From: Ideonella benzenivorans
GTDB lineage: Bacteria; Pseudomonadota; Gammaproteobacteria; Burkholderiales; Burkholderiaceae_C
Direction: 5' to 3'
NCBI RefSeq assembly: GCF_020387415.1
Contig: NZ_JAGWCB010000018.1
Coordinates: 1 to 64,000 of the forward strand
Length of the DNA: 64,000 nucleotides
A model generated the notes under the pieces. It was not told where the DNA came from, did no database searches, and saw only the letters and a list, made by a program, of their open reading frames with translations. Below, piece by piece: positions 51,735 through 60,175 of the stretch (the stretch's first letter is position 1; each line of letters opens with the position of its first letter). The position numbers were made by a program, and so were the translations under genes.

Positions 51735-53330
51735 ATGCCCCTGTCTTCCCCGCCGGCCGCTGCACGGCCCGGCCGTTCCCTGCGTGCGCTGCACCGCCTG
51801 CTGGTCGTCACCCTGCTCGGTTTCGCCTCGGGGCTGCCGCTGGCCCTCACCGGTCAGGCGCTGCAAGCCTGGCTCAGCCTGGAAGGGCTGGACGTGGCCA
51901 CCATCGGCTTTCTGAGCCTGGTGGGCCTGCCCTACACCTTCAAGTTCCTGTGGGCGCCACTGATGGACCGCTTCGACCCGCCCGGCCTGGGCCGGCGCCG
52001 GGGTTGGCTGGTGCTCACGCAACTGGCCCTGGCCGGCGCGCTGCTGGCCCTGGCGGCCACGTCGCCCAGCCAGTCGTTACAGACTTTTGCACTCCTGGCG
52101 GTGGCTGTGGCGTTTTTGTCAGCCTCGCAGGACGTGGCCATCGACGCCTACCGCACCGACCTGCTGCCGGCGGCCGAGCGCGGCCTGGGTTCCTCGCTCA
52201 ACGTGATGGGCTACCGGCTGGCGATGATCCTCTCGGGCGGCGTGGCGCTGATCTGGACCGACCCCCACCAGGGCGGCGGCTGGAGCTGGCCGCAGGTCTA
52301 CCGCCTGATGGCCGGCCTGATGGTGGCCACCGCCGTGGCCAGCGCCACCCTGCTGCCCCGCCTGCCCCGGCCCGAGGTGCCCCGCAGCCTGGCGCGCGAG
52401 GACCTGACCGGCTTCCTGGCCGTCACCGCCGCGGCCGGGGCCGGCTACCTGCTGACCCAGCACCTGTGGGTGCCACTGGCCTCGGCCCTGCTGTCACCCT
52501 GGCTGCAGGCCACCGCGCTGGCCGCCCCGCTGCAGCAACGCTGGACCGACCTGGCCGCCCTGCTGCTGGGCCTGGCCACCACGCTGCCATTGGCCGCCTG
52601 GGCGGCCCGCCGGGCGCGTTTTCACACCCTGCTGTCCGGGCTGGCCAGCTACTTCAACCAACCGGGCGCACGGGCCTTCCTGGCGCTGATCGTGCTCTAC
52701 AAGCTGGGCGACGCCTTTGCCGGCGCGCTGATGACGCCCTTCCTGCTCAAGACCATGGCCTTCAGCTCGGCCGAGGTCGGGCTGGTCAACAAGGTGCTGG
52801 GCCTGTGGCTGACGCTGCTGGGCGCCCTGGTCGGCGGCGCGCTGATGCTGCGCCTGGGCCTGTGGCGGGCGCTGATGCTGTTCGGCCTGGCCCAGGGCCT
52901 GAGCAACCTGGGCTTCTGGTGGCTGGCGGTGCATGGGCAGGGCGCGCTGCCCGGGCTGACCATCCCGGCCTTCGACTGGGGCTTCGTGCACCTGGCCCAG
53001 GCCACGCCGGTGGATGGCGGCCTGCTGATGGTCATCGCGCTGGAGAACCTGACCGGCGGCATGGGCACCGCCGCCTTCGTCGCCTTCCTGATGAGCCTGA
53101 CCAGCCAGCGCTTCACCGCCACCCAGTACGCCCTGCTGAGCGCCTTCGCCTCTGTCGGCCGGGTCTGGGTGGGGCCGCTGGCCGGCGTGCTGGCCGAATC
53201 GATCGGCTGGCCCCCCTTCTTCCTGCTGTCCACGGTGCTCTCGGCGCCCGCGTTGTTGATGCTCTGGCGTCTGCGTGCGAGCATCCAGGCCCTGGAGCCG
53301 GACCCGAACGCGCCCGCCCAGGACGACTGA
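51735..53330 (+). CDS. ampG: AmpG-like muropeptide permease (MFS)
   Basis: This 531-residue major facilitator protein has 12 or more segments. The N-terminal signature GFASGLPLALTGQALQAWL is the AmpG hallmark, with YTFKFLWAPLMDRF and SASQDVAIDAYRTDLL close behind; these are conserved in AmpG proteins that import anhydromuropeptides during wall recycling. A TAGAAT box ends 5 bp before the ATG, so the transcript may be leaderless. The neighbouring Opp-type importer with three binding proteins could be functionally related through peptides, but this is inference. Confidence 0.88.
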   Translation: MPLSSPPAAARPGRSLRALHRLLVVTLLGFASGLPLALTGQALQAWLSLEGLDVATIGFLSLVGLPYTFKFLWAPLMDRFDPPGLGRRRGWLVLTQLALAGALLALAATSPSQSLQTFALLAVAVAFLSASQDVAIDAYRTDLLPAAERGLGSSLNVMGYRLAMILSGGVALIWTDPHQGGGWSWPQVYRLMAGLMVATAVASATLLPRLPRPEVPRSLAREDLTGFLAVTAAAGAGYLLTQHLWVPLASALLSPWLQATALAAPLQQRWTDLAALLLGLATTLPLAAWAARRARFHTLLSGLASYFNQPGARAFLALIVLYKLGDAFAGALMTPFLLKTMAFSSAEVGLVNKVLGLWLTLLGALVGGALMLRLGLWRALMLFGLAQGLSNLGFWWLAVHGQGALPGLTIPAFDWGFVHLAQATPVDGGLLMVIALENLTGGMGTAAFVAFLMSLTSQRFTATQYALLSAFASVGRVWVGPLAGVLAESIGWPPFFLLSTVLSAPALLMLWRLRASIQALEPDPNAPAQDD

Positions 53331-53361
53331 CCCACGAGGCCCCTGCCTTCGACCCACAGCC

Positions 53362-54282
53362 ATGAGCGATTTCCACACCGACGCCCACCTGCCCCTGCCG
53401 CCGCTGGCCCATGCGCGCGGCTGCGCCTGCCCCCTGCACCAGCGCCGCCGCGTCGCCGCCCTGGCGGCGGGCGCCACGCTGCTGCCGGCCAGCGTGTTCG
53501 CCCAACAGGACGAAGGTGTCGGCCGGCAGGTCGGCAAGGAGTCGAAGTTCACCCAGCTGGTGCCGGCCGAGCAGGTCGAGCAGGCTGCCACGCAGCAGTA
53601 CGAACAGCTCAAGCGCGATGCCAAGGCCAAGAAGGCCCTGGCGCCGGACAGCCACCCGCAGGTCATCCGCCTGCGCGCCATCGCCCAACGCATCATTCCG
53701 CACACCTACGACTGGAACGCCCGCGCCCGCGACTGGCGCTGGGAGGTCAACCTGTTCGGCTCCAAGGAGCTGAACGCCTTCTGCATGCCGGGCGGCAAGA
53801 TCGCCTTCTACTGGGGCATCCTCAAACAGCTGCAGCTCAGCGACGACGAGGTGGCGATGATCATGGGCCACGAAATGGCCCACGCGCTGCGCGAACACGC
53901 CCGAGAACGCATGGGCAAGAGCACGGCCACCCGCATCGGCGCCAACCTGCTCAGCTCGCTGCTCGGCCTGGGCCAGTTGGGCGACGCCGCGCTGGGCATG
54001 GGGGCCCAGCTGCTGACCCTGAAGTTCAGCCGCGAGGACGAAAGCGAGGCCGACCTGGTCGGGCTGGAACTGGCTGCGCGGGCCGGCTATGACCCGCGCT
54101 CCGGCGTCACGCTGTGGCAGAAGATGCTCAAGGCCAACGAGAGCGCCCCCCCCGAGTTCATGTCCACCCACCCGGCCGGCCCGACCCGCATCGCCGACAT
54201 CCAGAAAACCCTGCCCAAGGTGCTGCCGCTGTACGACCGCGCGCCCAAGCCACCGGAGCGCTTTGCACCGCCGGCGGCCTGA
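53362..54282 (+). CDS. M48-family metallopeptidase
   Basis: This 306-residue exported zinc protease has a signal with an Arg cluster (HQRRRVAALAAGATLLPA; cleavage about VFAQQ), so Tat or Sec export is possible. The catalytic motif MGHEMAHALREHA holds H170-E171-x-x-H174, and the third ligand lies in SREDESEADLVGLELAARAGYDP. PPEFMSTHPAGPTRIADI is the typical C-terminal segment. There is no membrane anchor or TPR domain, so it is a soluble periplasmic relative of BepA/Oma1-type proteases involved in envelope quality control. A CCCCC-AAA-GGGGG hairpin (about 54316-54329) follows it. Confidence 0.9.
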   Translation: MSDFHTDAHLPLPPLAHARGCACPLHQRRRVAALAAGATLLPASVFAQQDEGVGRQVGKESKFTQLVPAEQVEQAATQQYEQLKRDAKAKKALAPDSHPQVIRLRAIAQRIIPHTYDWNARARDWRWEVNLFGSKELNAFCMPGGKIAFYWGILKQLQLSDDEVAMIMGHEMAHALREHARERMGKSTATRIGANLLSSLLGLGQLGDAALGMGAQLLTLKFSREDESEADLVGLELAARAGYDPRSGVTLWQKMLKANESAPPEFMSTHPAGPTRIADIQKTLPKVLPLYDRAPKPPERFAPPAA

Positions 54283-54414
54283 GACGGTGGCGCCAAGGTG
54301 TAAATCACCACAGCATCCCCCCAAAGGGGGACGTCCTCGAACGACCGTGCACAAGGCTTTCCCGCCTTCAGGCTAGATTGCGGTGCCCCTTCATCCTTCC
54401 CGTGAGGTACTGAC

Positions 54415-54960
54415 GTGTTTTACCTGTGTGTTCTGCGCTTCAGCGGCAATCCGCTGACTTCTTCCGACCCCCTGGGCGGTGGCACCCTGCTGGATCCCAA
54501 TGCCAACGACGGCGTGAGCTGGTACGGCGCCGCTGGCGCCCTGGCCACGGGAGACTTGCTGCCGCAGCCGCAGGGCGTGCAGTGGATCAGTTTTGACGAT
54601 CAGAGCACCGCCCAGGCCTGGGTGACGGCGAGCGGCACGGCCGCGCTGCTGGGCTGCAGCCTGGTGTCGGGTTACAGCCGACCGGCGGGCAACACCAAAC
54701 TGGCCGTGGTGGTGCACCGCTGGCAGACCTGGGGCGATGCAAACCCCCAGCCGATCTGCGTGAATTGCCCCCCCAATAGTTTTGCTGGCAATTCTCTGCC
54801 ACTGTGGTTCGGCCAGCCGCTACCGGGATACTCGCCGGCCACGCCGGTGCAAACCTCGGTGCTGCTGTTCGACGACGCGGCCGCGCTGGCCAACTTTGCC
54901 GGCACCACCACCGGCAAGCTGTACTTGGCCAATACCTTGTGCGCCCAGCGGCAGGCCTGA
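54415..54960 (+). CDS. Unknown protein, 181 aa, at the head of a signalling cluster
   Basis: I do not recognise this protein. It is 181 residues long and starts with GTG after GAGG at good spacing. The N-terminus (MFYLCVLRFSGNPLT) is not a clear signal peptide. The protein is rich in Gly, Ser, Thr and Trp, with an ICVNCPPN element holding two cysteines and a C-terminal LFDDAAALANFAGTTTG segment. This composition is unlike its enzyme neighbours and recalls secreted or surface-exposed proteins. It overlaps the start of the ABC_sub_bind-type gene and faces the same way, so the two are probably cotranscribed. Confidence 0.6.
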   Translation: MFYLCVLRFSGNPLTSSDPLGGGTLLDPNANDGVSWYGAAGALATGDLLPQPQGVQWISFDDQSTAQAWVTASGTAALLGCSLVSGYSRPAGNTKLAVVVHRWQTWGDANPQPICVNCPPNSFAGNSLPLWFGQPLPGYSPATPVQTSVLLFDDAAALANFAGTTTGKLYLANTLCAQRQA

Positions 54961-56030
54961 GCCGCCTCCGGCTGCACGGCTGGGCCCTGGTGGGGTGGCT
55001 GTGTCTGATTGGCGGCACGGCACCAGCCTCCGCCCGGCCCCATGCGGTGTTGGTGCTGAGCACCTTCAGCGAGGCCTATGACCAACCAGTCATGGCAGGC
55101 CTGCAACGAGAACTGGCCCCGCTGCAGATTCGCGGCGAACCGGTGCGGATCCAGCGGATCCAGTTGGACAGCCAAGCCAGTGAAACCCAGACGCTGCGGC
55201 AAGTCAAACAGGCCCTGCCCCGGCAGCCCTGGGACTTGGTGATCACTACCTCGCTAGGCCCTGCACAAAAGGTCCGGCAGTTGAACCCGACAACACCTGT
55301 GTTGTTCCGTTCTTCGCCAGACCCGCGCACGATGTGCCTGGTCCGCAGTCTGCGCCAACCCGGCACACCCACCACTGGGTACTTCTCCGAGCTGCCGGCA
55401 GAAGGCAAGATGGTGGAGGCGTTAGCGTTGGCCTTTCCCCGACTAACCGGAGTGGCAATGCTGGTGGACGGCCGTTCCTCCAATCCCATCCCGGCCGCCT
55501 GCGGTGCCAACTTGCCTAGACCGGCCTGCCGGCCCGGCTTGGTCCCGGACACGGAATTGCCCCTGGCCCTGGATAACCCTGCCGGCTATGCGGATCTCCG
55601 CCTGACTACGCGCCGAGCGAGACTACCGTTGCATTTCGTGCGCATCTGCCAGCGTGAAGACCTAATCCGACTAGGGGCGTGGCTGTCTCCAGGCCAGGGT
55701 GTTCTTGTCCCCGTCTCCGAAGGCTTCTACCTGGACAGGATCGAGGTGGTGAGCCGTCTGCAAACCCTGCGCCATCCAGTCATCTATAGCGCGAACTACA
55801 TGCTCCGCGCCGGCGGCCTGATGGCGATCAAGCCCACCTCCGAGCCTACCGACGCTCCGCCGCGCGGCATTGAACTGGCCCGGCGCATTCTGGAAGGCGC
55901 GGATCCCGCGCGCATCCCCATCCAGCGCTCGGAAGGCTTCGAATTCATCATCAACCTGCGCGCAGCCCGGGCCATGGGCCTGACGCCGTCCAAGGCGGCC
56001 CTGCGGTCGGCCGACCGCCTGTTGCGCTGA
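54939..56030 (+). CDS. ABC_sub_bind-type periplasmic binding protein without transporter
   Basis: This protein of about 363 residues belongs to the ABC substrate-binding (TrpX-like, former DUF534) group: VLVLSTFSEAYDQPVMAG at its start, an LGPAQKVRQL-like hinge, and FRSSPDPRTMCLVRSLRQPG, TTGYFSELPAEGKMVEALA in the middle. There is no ATG at the start. I choose GTG at 54939, which gives a signal peptide ending PASA; GTG at 54990 and CTG at 54957 are alternatives. No permease or ATPase gene is adjacent; a sensor kinase follows 30 bp on. Third-codon bases are visibly less GC-rich over about 55080-55800 than in the flanking genes, a possible sign of transfer. Confidence 0.7.
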   Translation: MRPAAGLSRLRLHGWALVGWLCLIGGTAPASARPHAVLVLSTFSEAYDQPVMAGLQRELAPLQIRGEPVRIQRIQLDSQASETQTLRQVKQALPRQPWDLVITTSLGPAQKVRQLNPTTPVLFRSSPDPRTMCLVRSLRQPGTPTTGYFSELPAEGKMVEALALAFPRLTGVAMLVDGRSSNPIPAACGANLPRPACRPGLVPDTELPLALDNPAGYADLRLTTRRARLPLHFVRICQREDLIRLGAWLSPGQGVLVPVSEGFYLDRIEVVSRLQTLRHPVIYSANYMLRAGGLMAIKPTSEPTDAPPRGIELARRILEGADPARIPIQRSEGFEFIINLRAARAMGLTPSKAALRSADRLLR

Positions 56031-56060
56031 CCCTCACCCCCGCATCCCCAGCAGTTCACG

Positions 56061-57923
56061 ATGCGTCCCGACCGCCCCCCCGTTGCCGCCCCACCCAGCG
56101 CGCCGCCCTCCGCCTCGCTGTGGCGCATGCGGCTGTGGCGCAAGCAGGCCCTGGCCTTCGGGCTGCTGGCCGCGCTGGTCATCCTGTTGTTCGGCGGGGT
56201 GGAGGTGTTCTTCGCCTACCGCGAGGCGGTGCGCTCCCTCAGTGCCAGCCAGGCGCTGCTGGCCCGGGAAGCAACAGGCGCCATCCAGGCCGAGCTGGGC
56301 TCGATCCAGCGCCACGTGCGGGCCACGGCCGGCCTGCCCTGGGACATTCCTGGCTGGCTGGCCGACAGCGACCGGCGCGATGAGTTCCTGCGCATCCTGA
56401 AGCTGGAACCGGCCCTGCAGGACCTGACCCACTACGACGCCCAGGGCCAGCCGCGGGTGCATGTGTCGCGGCTGGCCTTGTCCGAAGTGCCCGGCAGCGA
56501 TCCGTCCGAGTTCACCCCCGCCACCCGCCTGCGCTGGGCAGACGGTTTGCCACCGGTGCAGGGCAGCATCGAATACGCCGAGGGCTATGAACCGCAGCTG
56601 CTGCTGGTGACGCCCGACCCGCGCATGGGCGCCGGGGTCACCGTGGCGCGCGTGAACCTGCGCACGCTGGCCCGCCACCTGGCCCCGGTGCTGCACAACG
56701 CCAACCTGGAGGCCTATGCGGTGGACCGGCGTGGGGTGGTGGTGCTGCATGCGGACACCACGCTGATGCTGGCCCAGCGCGCAGCCCCGCAGGGCACCAC
56801 CACCACCACGGGCCCACGCCAGGCCCTGGCACGCGCCGGGCTGGAGGGCGCCCCGGTGCTGGCCAGCCAGTTCCCCCTGCCCGCACTGGGCTTGCAGCTG
56901 GTGATTGAGCAGCCGCGGGCGGTGGCCCTGGCACCGGTCTACAGCACGCTGGTGCGCACCGGCGTGGTCATCCTGCTGGCGGTGGCCGGGGCCATGCTGG
57001 CCGCGCTGTGGGTGGTGGGACGGGTGAGCCAGCCCATCCGCGCGCTGCACCAGGGTGCCACCGCGCTGGGCCAGGGGCATCTGGCCACCCGCATCGACGT
57101 CCACTCGGGCGACGAGCTGCAGGACCTGGCCGCCCAGTTCAACCACATGGCGGCCAACCTGCAGGAGCTCTACCGCGACATGTCGGCCAAGATCGCGGAG
57201 CGCACGCGCGACCTGGAACTGGCCAACCGCCACAAGTCGGAATTCCTGACCAACATGTCGCACGAGTTGCGCACGCCGCTCAACGCGATCATCGGCTTCT
57301 CCGATGTGCTGCGCGAGGAGCTGTTCGGCCCGCTGGGCGAGAAGCAGAAGGAATACGCCAACGACATCCATGCCTCGGGCGAACACCTGCTCTCGCTGAT
57401 CAACGACGTGCTGGACCTCTCCAAGATCGAGGCCGGCCACATGGAACTGGCCCTGAGCGAGATCGACGTGGATGGCGTGTTGCACGGCACGGCCGCGATG
57501 ATGCGGGAGCGCTGCACCCGCGCCGGGTTGCACCTCCAGCTGGATCTGGACGCAGCGCCGGACACCTGGGTGGTGGACGCGCGCCGCCTCAAGCAGATCT
57601 TGCTCAATCTATTGGGCAATGCGGTGAAGTTCACCCCGCCCGGTGGCACAGTCACCGTGCGGGCCGGCGAGAACGAGGCCGAAGGCCTGTGGGTCGAGGT
57701 GAGCGACACCGGCGTGGGCATCGCGCCGGAGCACCAGGCCATGGTGTTCGAGGAATTCCGCCAGGTGGGTGACGACATCCTGCGCAAGAGCGAGGGCACC
57801 GGCCTGGGCCTGCCGCTGGTGCGGCGCCTGGTGCGCCTGCACGGCGGCGAGGTCACACTGCACAGCCTGCCCGGCCAGGGCGCCACCTTCCATTTCAACC
57901 TGCCCCGACAGCCTGAGCCATGA
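56061..57923 (+). CDS. Membrane sensor histidine kinase with HAMP domain
   Basis: This 620-residue kinase has a first membrane segment at about 29-51 and a large extracytoplasmic (Cache-like) sensor region at about 52-300. The second segment (VVILLAVAGAMLAALWVVG) is at about 301-320, and HAMP at about 321-373. The dimerisation helix NMSHELRTPLNAIIGF puts the phospho-histidine at His401. The ATPase has LNLLGNAVKFTPPGG (N-box), VSDTGVGIAPE (G1) and GTGLGLPLVRRLV (G2). It has no own receiver; two receiver genes follow with overlapping starts, so phosphate likely passes to them. The periplasmic binding protein upstream is a natural candidate for delivering the ligand. Confidence 0.92.
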   Translation: MRPDRPPVAAPPSAPPSASLWRMRLWRKQALAFGLLAALVILLFGGVEVFFAYREAVRSLSASQALLAREATGAIQAELGSIQRHVRATAGLPWDIPGWLADSDRRDEFLRILKLEPALQDLTHYDAQGQPRVHVSRLALSEVPGSDPSEFTPATRLRWADGLPPVQGSIEYAEGYEPQLLLVTPDPRMGAGVTVARVNLRTLARHLAPVLHNANLEAYAVDRRGVVVLHADTTLMLAQRAAPQGTTTTTGPRQALARAGLEGAPVLASQFPLPALGLQLVIEQPRAVALAPVYSTLVRTGVVILLAVAGAMLAALWVVGRVSQPIRALHQGATALGQGHLATRIDVHSGDELQDLAAQFNHMAANLQELYRDMSAKIAERTRDLELANRHKSEFLTNMSHELRTPLNAIIGFSDVLREELFGPLGEKQKEYANDIHASGEHLLSLINDVLDLSKIEAGHMELALSEIDVDGVLHGTAAMMRERCTRAGLHLQLDLDAAPDTWVVDARRLKQILLNLLGNAVKFTPPGGTVTVRAGENEAEGLWVEVSDTGVGIAPEHQAMVFEEFRQVGDDILRKSEGTGLGLPLVRRLVRLHGGEVTLHSLPGQGATFHFNLPRQPEP

Positions 57924-58306
57924 CCCTTCCGGTGCTCCACGTCATCGACGACGACAGCCGCAGCCGCAAGCTGGCGGCCGATGTCCTGGCCACCCAGGGC
58001 TTTGCCGTGCACCAGGCTGGCACCGCCGCCGAGGCCCAGGCGCAGCTGCTGGCCCACGGGGCCGACCTGGTGCTGCTGGACATCCAGCTGCCCGACAGCG
58101 ATGGCTTCGCGCTGATCGCCTGGATCCAGCGCCAGCCCAGTCTGGCCGGGGTGCCGGTGGTGGCGCTGACCGCCTCGGTGATGCCCGCCTACCGTGGCCG
58201 CATCGACGAGAGCGGCTTTGCCGGCTTCATCGCCAAGCCGCTGTCCTCGGTGCGCGAGTTCGTGAACACGGTGCGCAGCCACCTGCGGCCGCCCACCCGG
58301 CCATGA
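57920..58306 (+). CDS. Single-domain response regulator
   Basis: This 128-residue stand-alone receiver domain has the acidic triad start VIDDDSRSRK, phospho-acceptor Asp54 in LVLLDIQLPDSDG, the Thr/Ser switch region in VVALTAS and a conserved Lys in FIAKPLS. It has no output domain, as in CheY or Spo0F-like relays. It overlaps the kinase stop and the next start by 4 bp each, so the three genes are translated as a set. A phosphate sink, a relay or a protein-docking role are all possible. Confidence 0.9.
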   Translation: MTLPVLHVIDDDSRSRKLAADVLATQGFAVHQAGTAAEAQAQLLAHGADLVLLDIQLPDSDGFALIAWIQRQPSLAGVPVVALTASVMPAYRGRIDESGFAGFIAKPLSSVREFVNTVRSHLRPPTRP

Positions 58307-59421
58307 GCCGCACGCCGCGTCTGCTGGTCGTCGACGACCAGGAGAAGAACCGCCGCCTGATGGAGGCCATGCTGGTCAGCCGCGGCTACGAGGTGCTGCT
58401 GGCCAGCGGCGGCCAGCAGGGCCTGGCGATGGCCCTGGAACACCAGCCGGACCTGATCCTGCTGGACGTGCTGATGCCCGACCTGGACGGCTTCAGCGTG
58501 TGCGCCCAACTGCGCGCGCTGGAGGGCATGCAGGCGGTGCCGGTGGTGATGGTCACCTCGCTGGACGCCAAGGAGGACCGGGTGCGCGGGCTGGACGTGG
58601 GCGCCGATGACTTCATCACCAAGCCGGTGGTGAAGGAGGAGCTCTGGGCCCGGGTGCGCTCGCTGCTGCGGGTCAAGGTGCTGTACGACGAGGCCCAGCG
58701 CCAGCGGGCCGAACTGGCCGCCTGGTCCTTCACGCTGGAGCAGCGCGTGAGCGAGAAGGTGCAGGAGGTGGAGCGGCTCTCGCAGCTCAAGCGCTTCTTC
58801 TCGCCCGCGCTGGCCAGCCGGCTGGTGGCCGGGGCCCAGGGCGACATCCTGCGCAGCCACCGGCGCGAGATCACCGTGCTGTTCGCCGACCTGCGGGGCT
58901 TTTCCGCCTATGCGGAGCGGGTCGACGCGCAGGCGCTGATGGACATGTTGCGCGAGTTCCATACCGCCATGGGCGAGCTGGTGTTCCAGCACGAGGGCAC
59001 GCTGGAGCGCTTCACCGGCGATGGCTTCATGGTGTTCTTCAACGACCCGGACCCCCAGGCGGACCACAGCCTGCGGGCCGTGAAACTGGCCCTGGCCATG
59101 CGCGACCGGGCCCGGCCGCTGCAAGCGCGTTGGCAGTTCCTGGGGGGCCCGGCGGGCCTGGGCATCGGCCTGAGCCGGGGCGAGGCCACGCTGGGGGCCA
59201 TCGGCTTCGAAGGGCGGCTGGACTATGCCGCGATCGGCTCCGTCACCAACCGGGCGGCCCGGTTGTGCACGGCCGCCCAGCCGGGCGAGATCCTGGCCTG
59301 CGACCACGCTGCCCAGACGGTGGCGGGGGCGGTGCAGTTCGGCCCCACCCGCTGGCTGGACCTGCGGGGCCTGGGCGCCGGGCAAGCCTGCCACCCGGTG
59401 CTGGACCTGCAACCGGCCTGA
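58303..59421 (+). CDS. Response regulator with class III nucleotide cyclase output
   Basis: This is a 372-residue protein with a receiver at about 1-120 (LLVVDDQEKN; phospho-acceptor Asp55 in LILLDVLMPD; Lys in FITKPV), a helical linker with a probable coiled coil (about 135-165) and a class III cyclase domain (about 175-345). Metal-binding aspartates lie in VLFADLRGFS and FTGDGFMVFF. YAAIGSVTNRAARLC holds the transition-state Asn and Arg. The two base-selecting positions appear to be Arg (ERFTGD) and Ala (YAAIG) rather than Lys and Asp/Thr, so the choice between cAMP and cGMP is uncertain. Start overlaps the upstream stop. A Crp-type gene is convergent 13 bp away. Confidence 0.9.
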   Translation: MSRTPRLLVVDDQEKNRRLMEAMLVSRGYEVLLASGGQQGLAMALEHQPDLILLDVLMPDLDGFSVCAQLRALEGMQAVPVVMVTSLDAKEDRVRGLDVGADDFITKPVVKEELWARVRSLLRVKVLYDEAQRQRAELAAWSFTLEQRVSEKVQEVERLSQLKRFFSPALASRLVAGAQGDILRSHRREITVLFADLRGFSAYAERVDAQALMDMLREFHTAMGELVFQHEGTLERFTGDGFMVFFNDPDPQADHSLRAVKLALAMRDRARPLQARWQFLGGPAGLGIGLSRGEATLGAIGFEGRLDYAAIGSVTNRAARLCTAAQPGEILACDHAAQTVAGAVQFGPTRWLDLRGLGAGQACHPVLDLQPA

Positions 59422-59434
59422 ACCAGCCGCGCGC

Positions 59435-60121
59435 CTACCAGCGGTGCGGCAGGGCACGCAGCAAGCGGACGCGCCCCCGCTGCTGGGCCAGGTAGCCGCC
59501 CTTTTCCAGGTCCTTCATCAGCCGGCTGACCATCTCGCGCGAACAGCCGATGCGGTTGGCAATGTCCTGGTGCGTCAGACACACCTCCACCCCCACGCCG
59601 TCCGAGCCGAGCTGGGCGCTCTCGGCCCCCAGCAGCAGGCGCAACCGCCCATAAACATCGTTGAGGGCCAGCCGCTTGGCCGACAGCGTGACCGAACGGG
59701 CCCGCTGGATCACCATGGCCAGCAGCTCAAAGGCAAATTCGGGCTGCTCGGCGATGTAGCGCAGCAGCGTCTCACGCGTCAGCACCACACAGACGCTGGG
59801 TTCCAGCGTCATCACGCTGGCCGAGCGGGTGCCACCATCCAGGCTCATCTCACCGACGCACTCGCCAGCGCCGAAGCTGCCGTAAGTGATCTCCCGGCCC
59901 TGGTCATCGGCGCCAAAGGCGCGCAGCAACCCATGGAGGATGACGTACAAGGTGTCCCCGTGATCCCCCTCCTGGATGATCAGCGTCCCCTTGGCATAGC
60001 GCCGCACATCGCCCCGCCTCACCAGCCGCTGGAAGTGCGGGGAGAGGCGCAGGACGGCGGGAAAGTCAGCCAGTCCCGGACCGGGAACGCTGGCAAACGA
60101 TGAAGGCCCTGGTGCAACCAT
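59435..60121 (-). CDS. Crp/Fnr-family regulator, cAMP-binding type
   Basis: This 228-residue regulator has the cyclic-nucleotide-binding beta-barrel (about residues 30-140) with GECVGEMSLDGGTRSASV, which is the phosphate-binding cassette of cAMP-responsive Crp proteins (Glu and Arg present). A long dimerisation helix follows, then the HTH LTHQDIANRIGCSREMVSRL (about residues 180-205). There are no cysteines for an Fnr-type iron-sulfur cluster in the N-terminus. It lies next to a nucleotide cyclase, so it is the obvious effector. The start follows at 60121; the LuxR-type gene lies upstream on the same strand. Confidence 0.9.
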   Translation of the reverse strand: MVAPGPSSFASVPGPGLADFPAVLRLSPHFQRLVRRGDVRRYAKGTLIIQEGDHGDTLYVILHGLLRAFGADDQGREITYGSFGAGECVGEMSLDGGTRSASVMTLEPSVCVVLTRETLLRYIAEQPEFAFELLAMVIQRARSVTLSAKRLALNDVYGRLRLLLGAESAQLGSDGVGVEVCLTHQDIANRIGCSREMVSRLMKDLEKGGYLAQQRGRVRLLRALPHRW

Positions 60122-60175
60122 GCCTCATCTTAGCCGGCCCGGCGGTGTCACCCGCCGGGACCGGGGATCCCCGGG

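Noticed and set aside
54957-54959. CTG start overlapping the previous stop as CTGA
   Set aside because: It would be a rare start; a GTG at 54939 gives a complete signal peptide and is preferred, though not certain.
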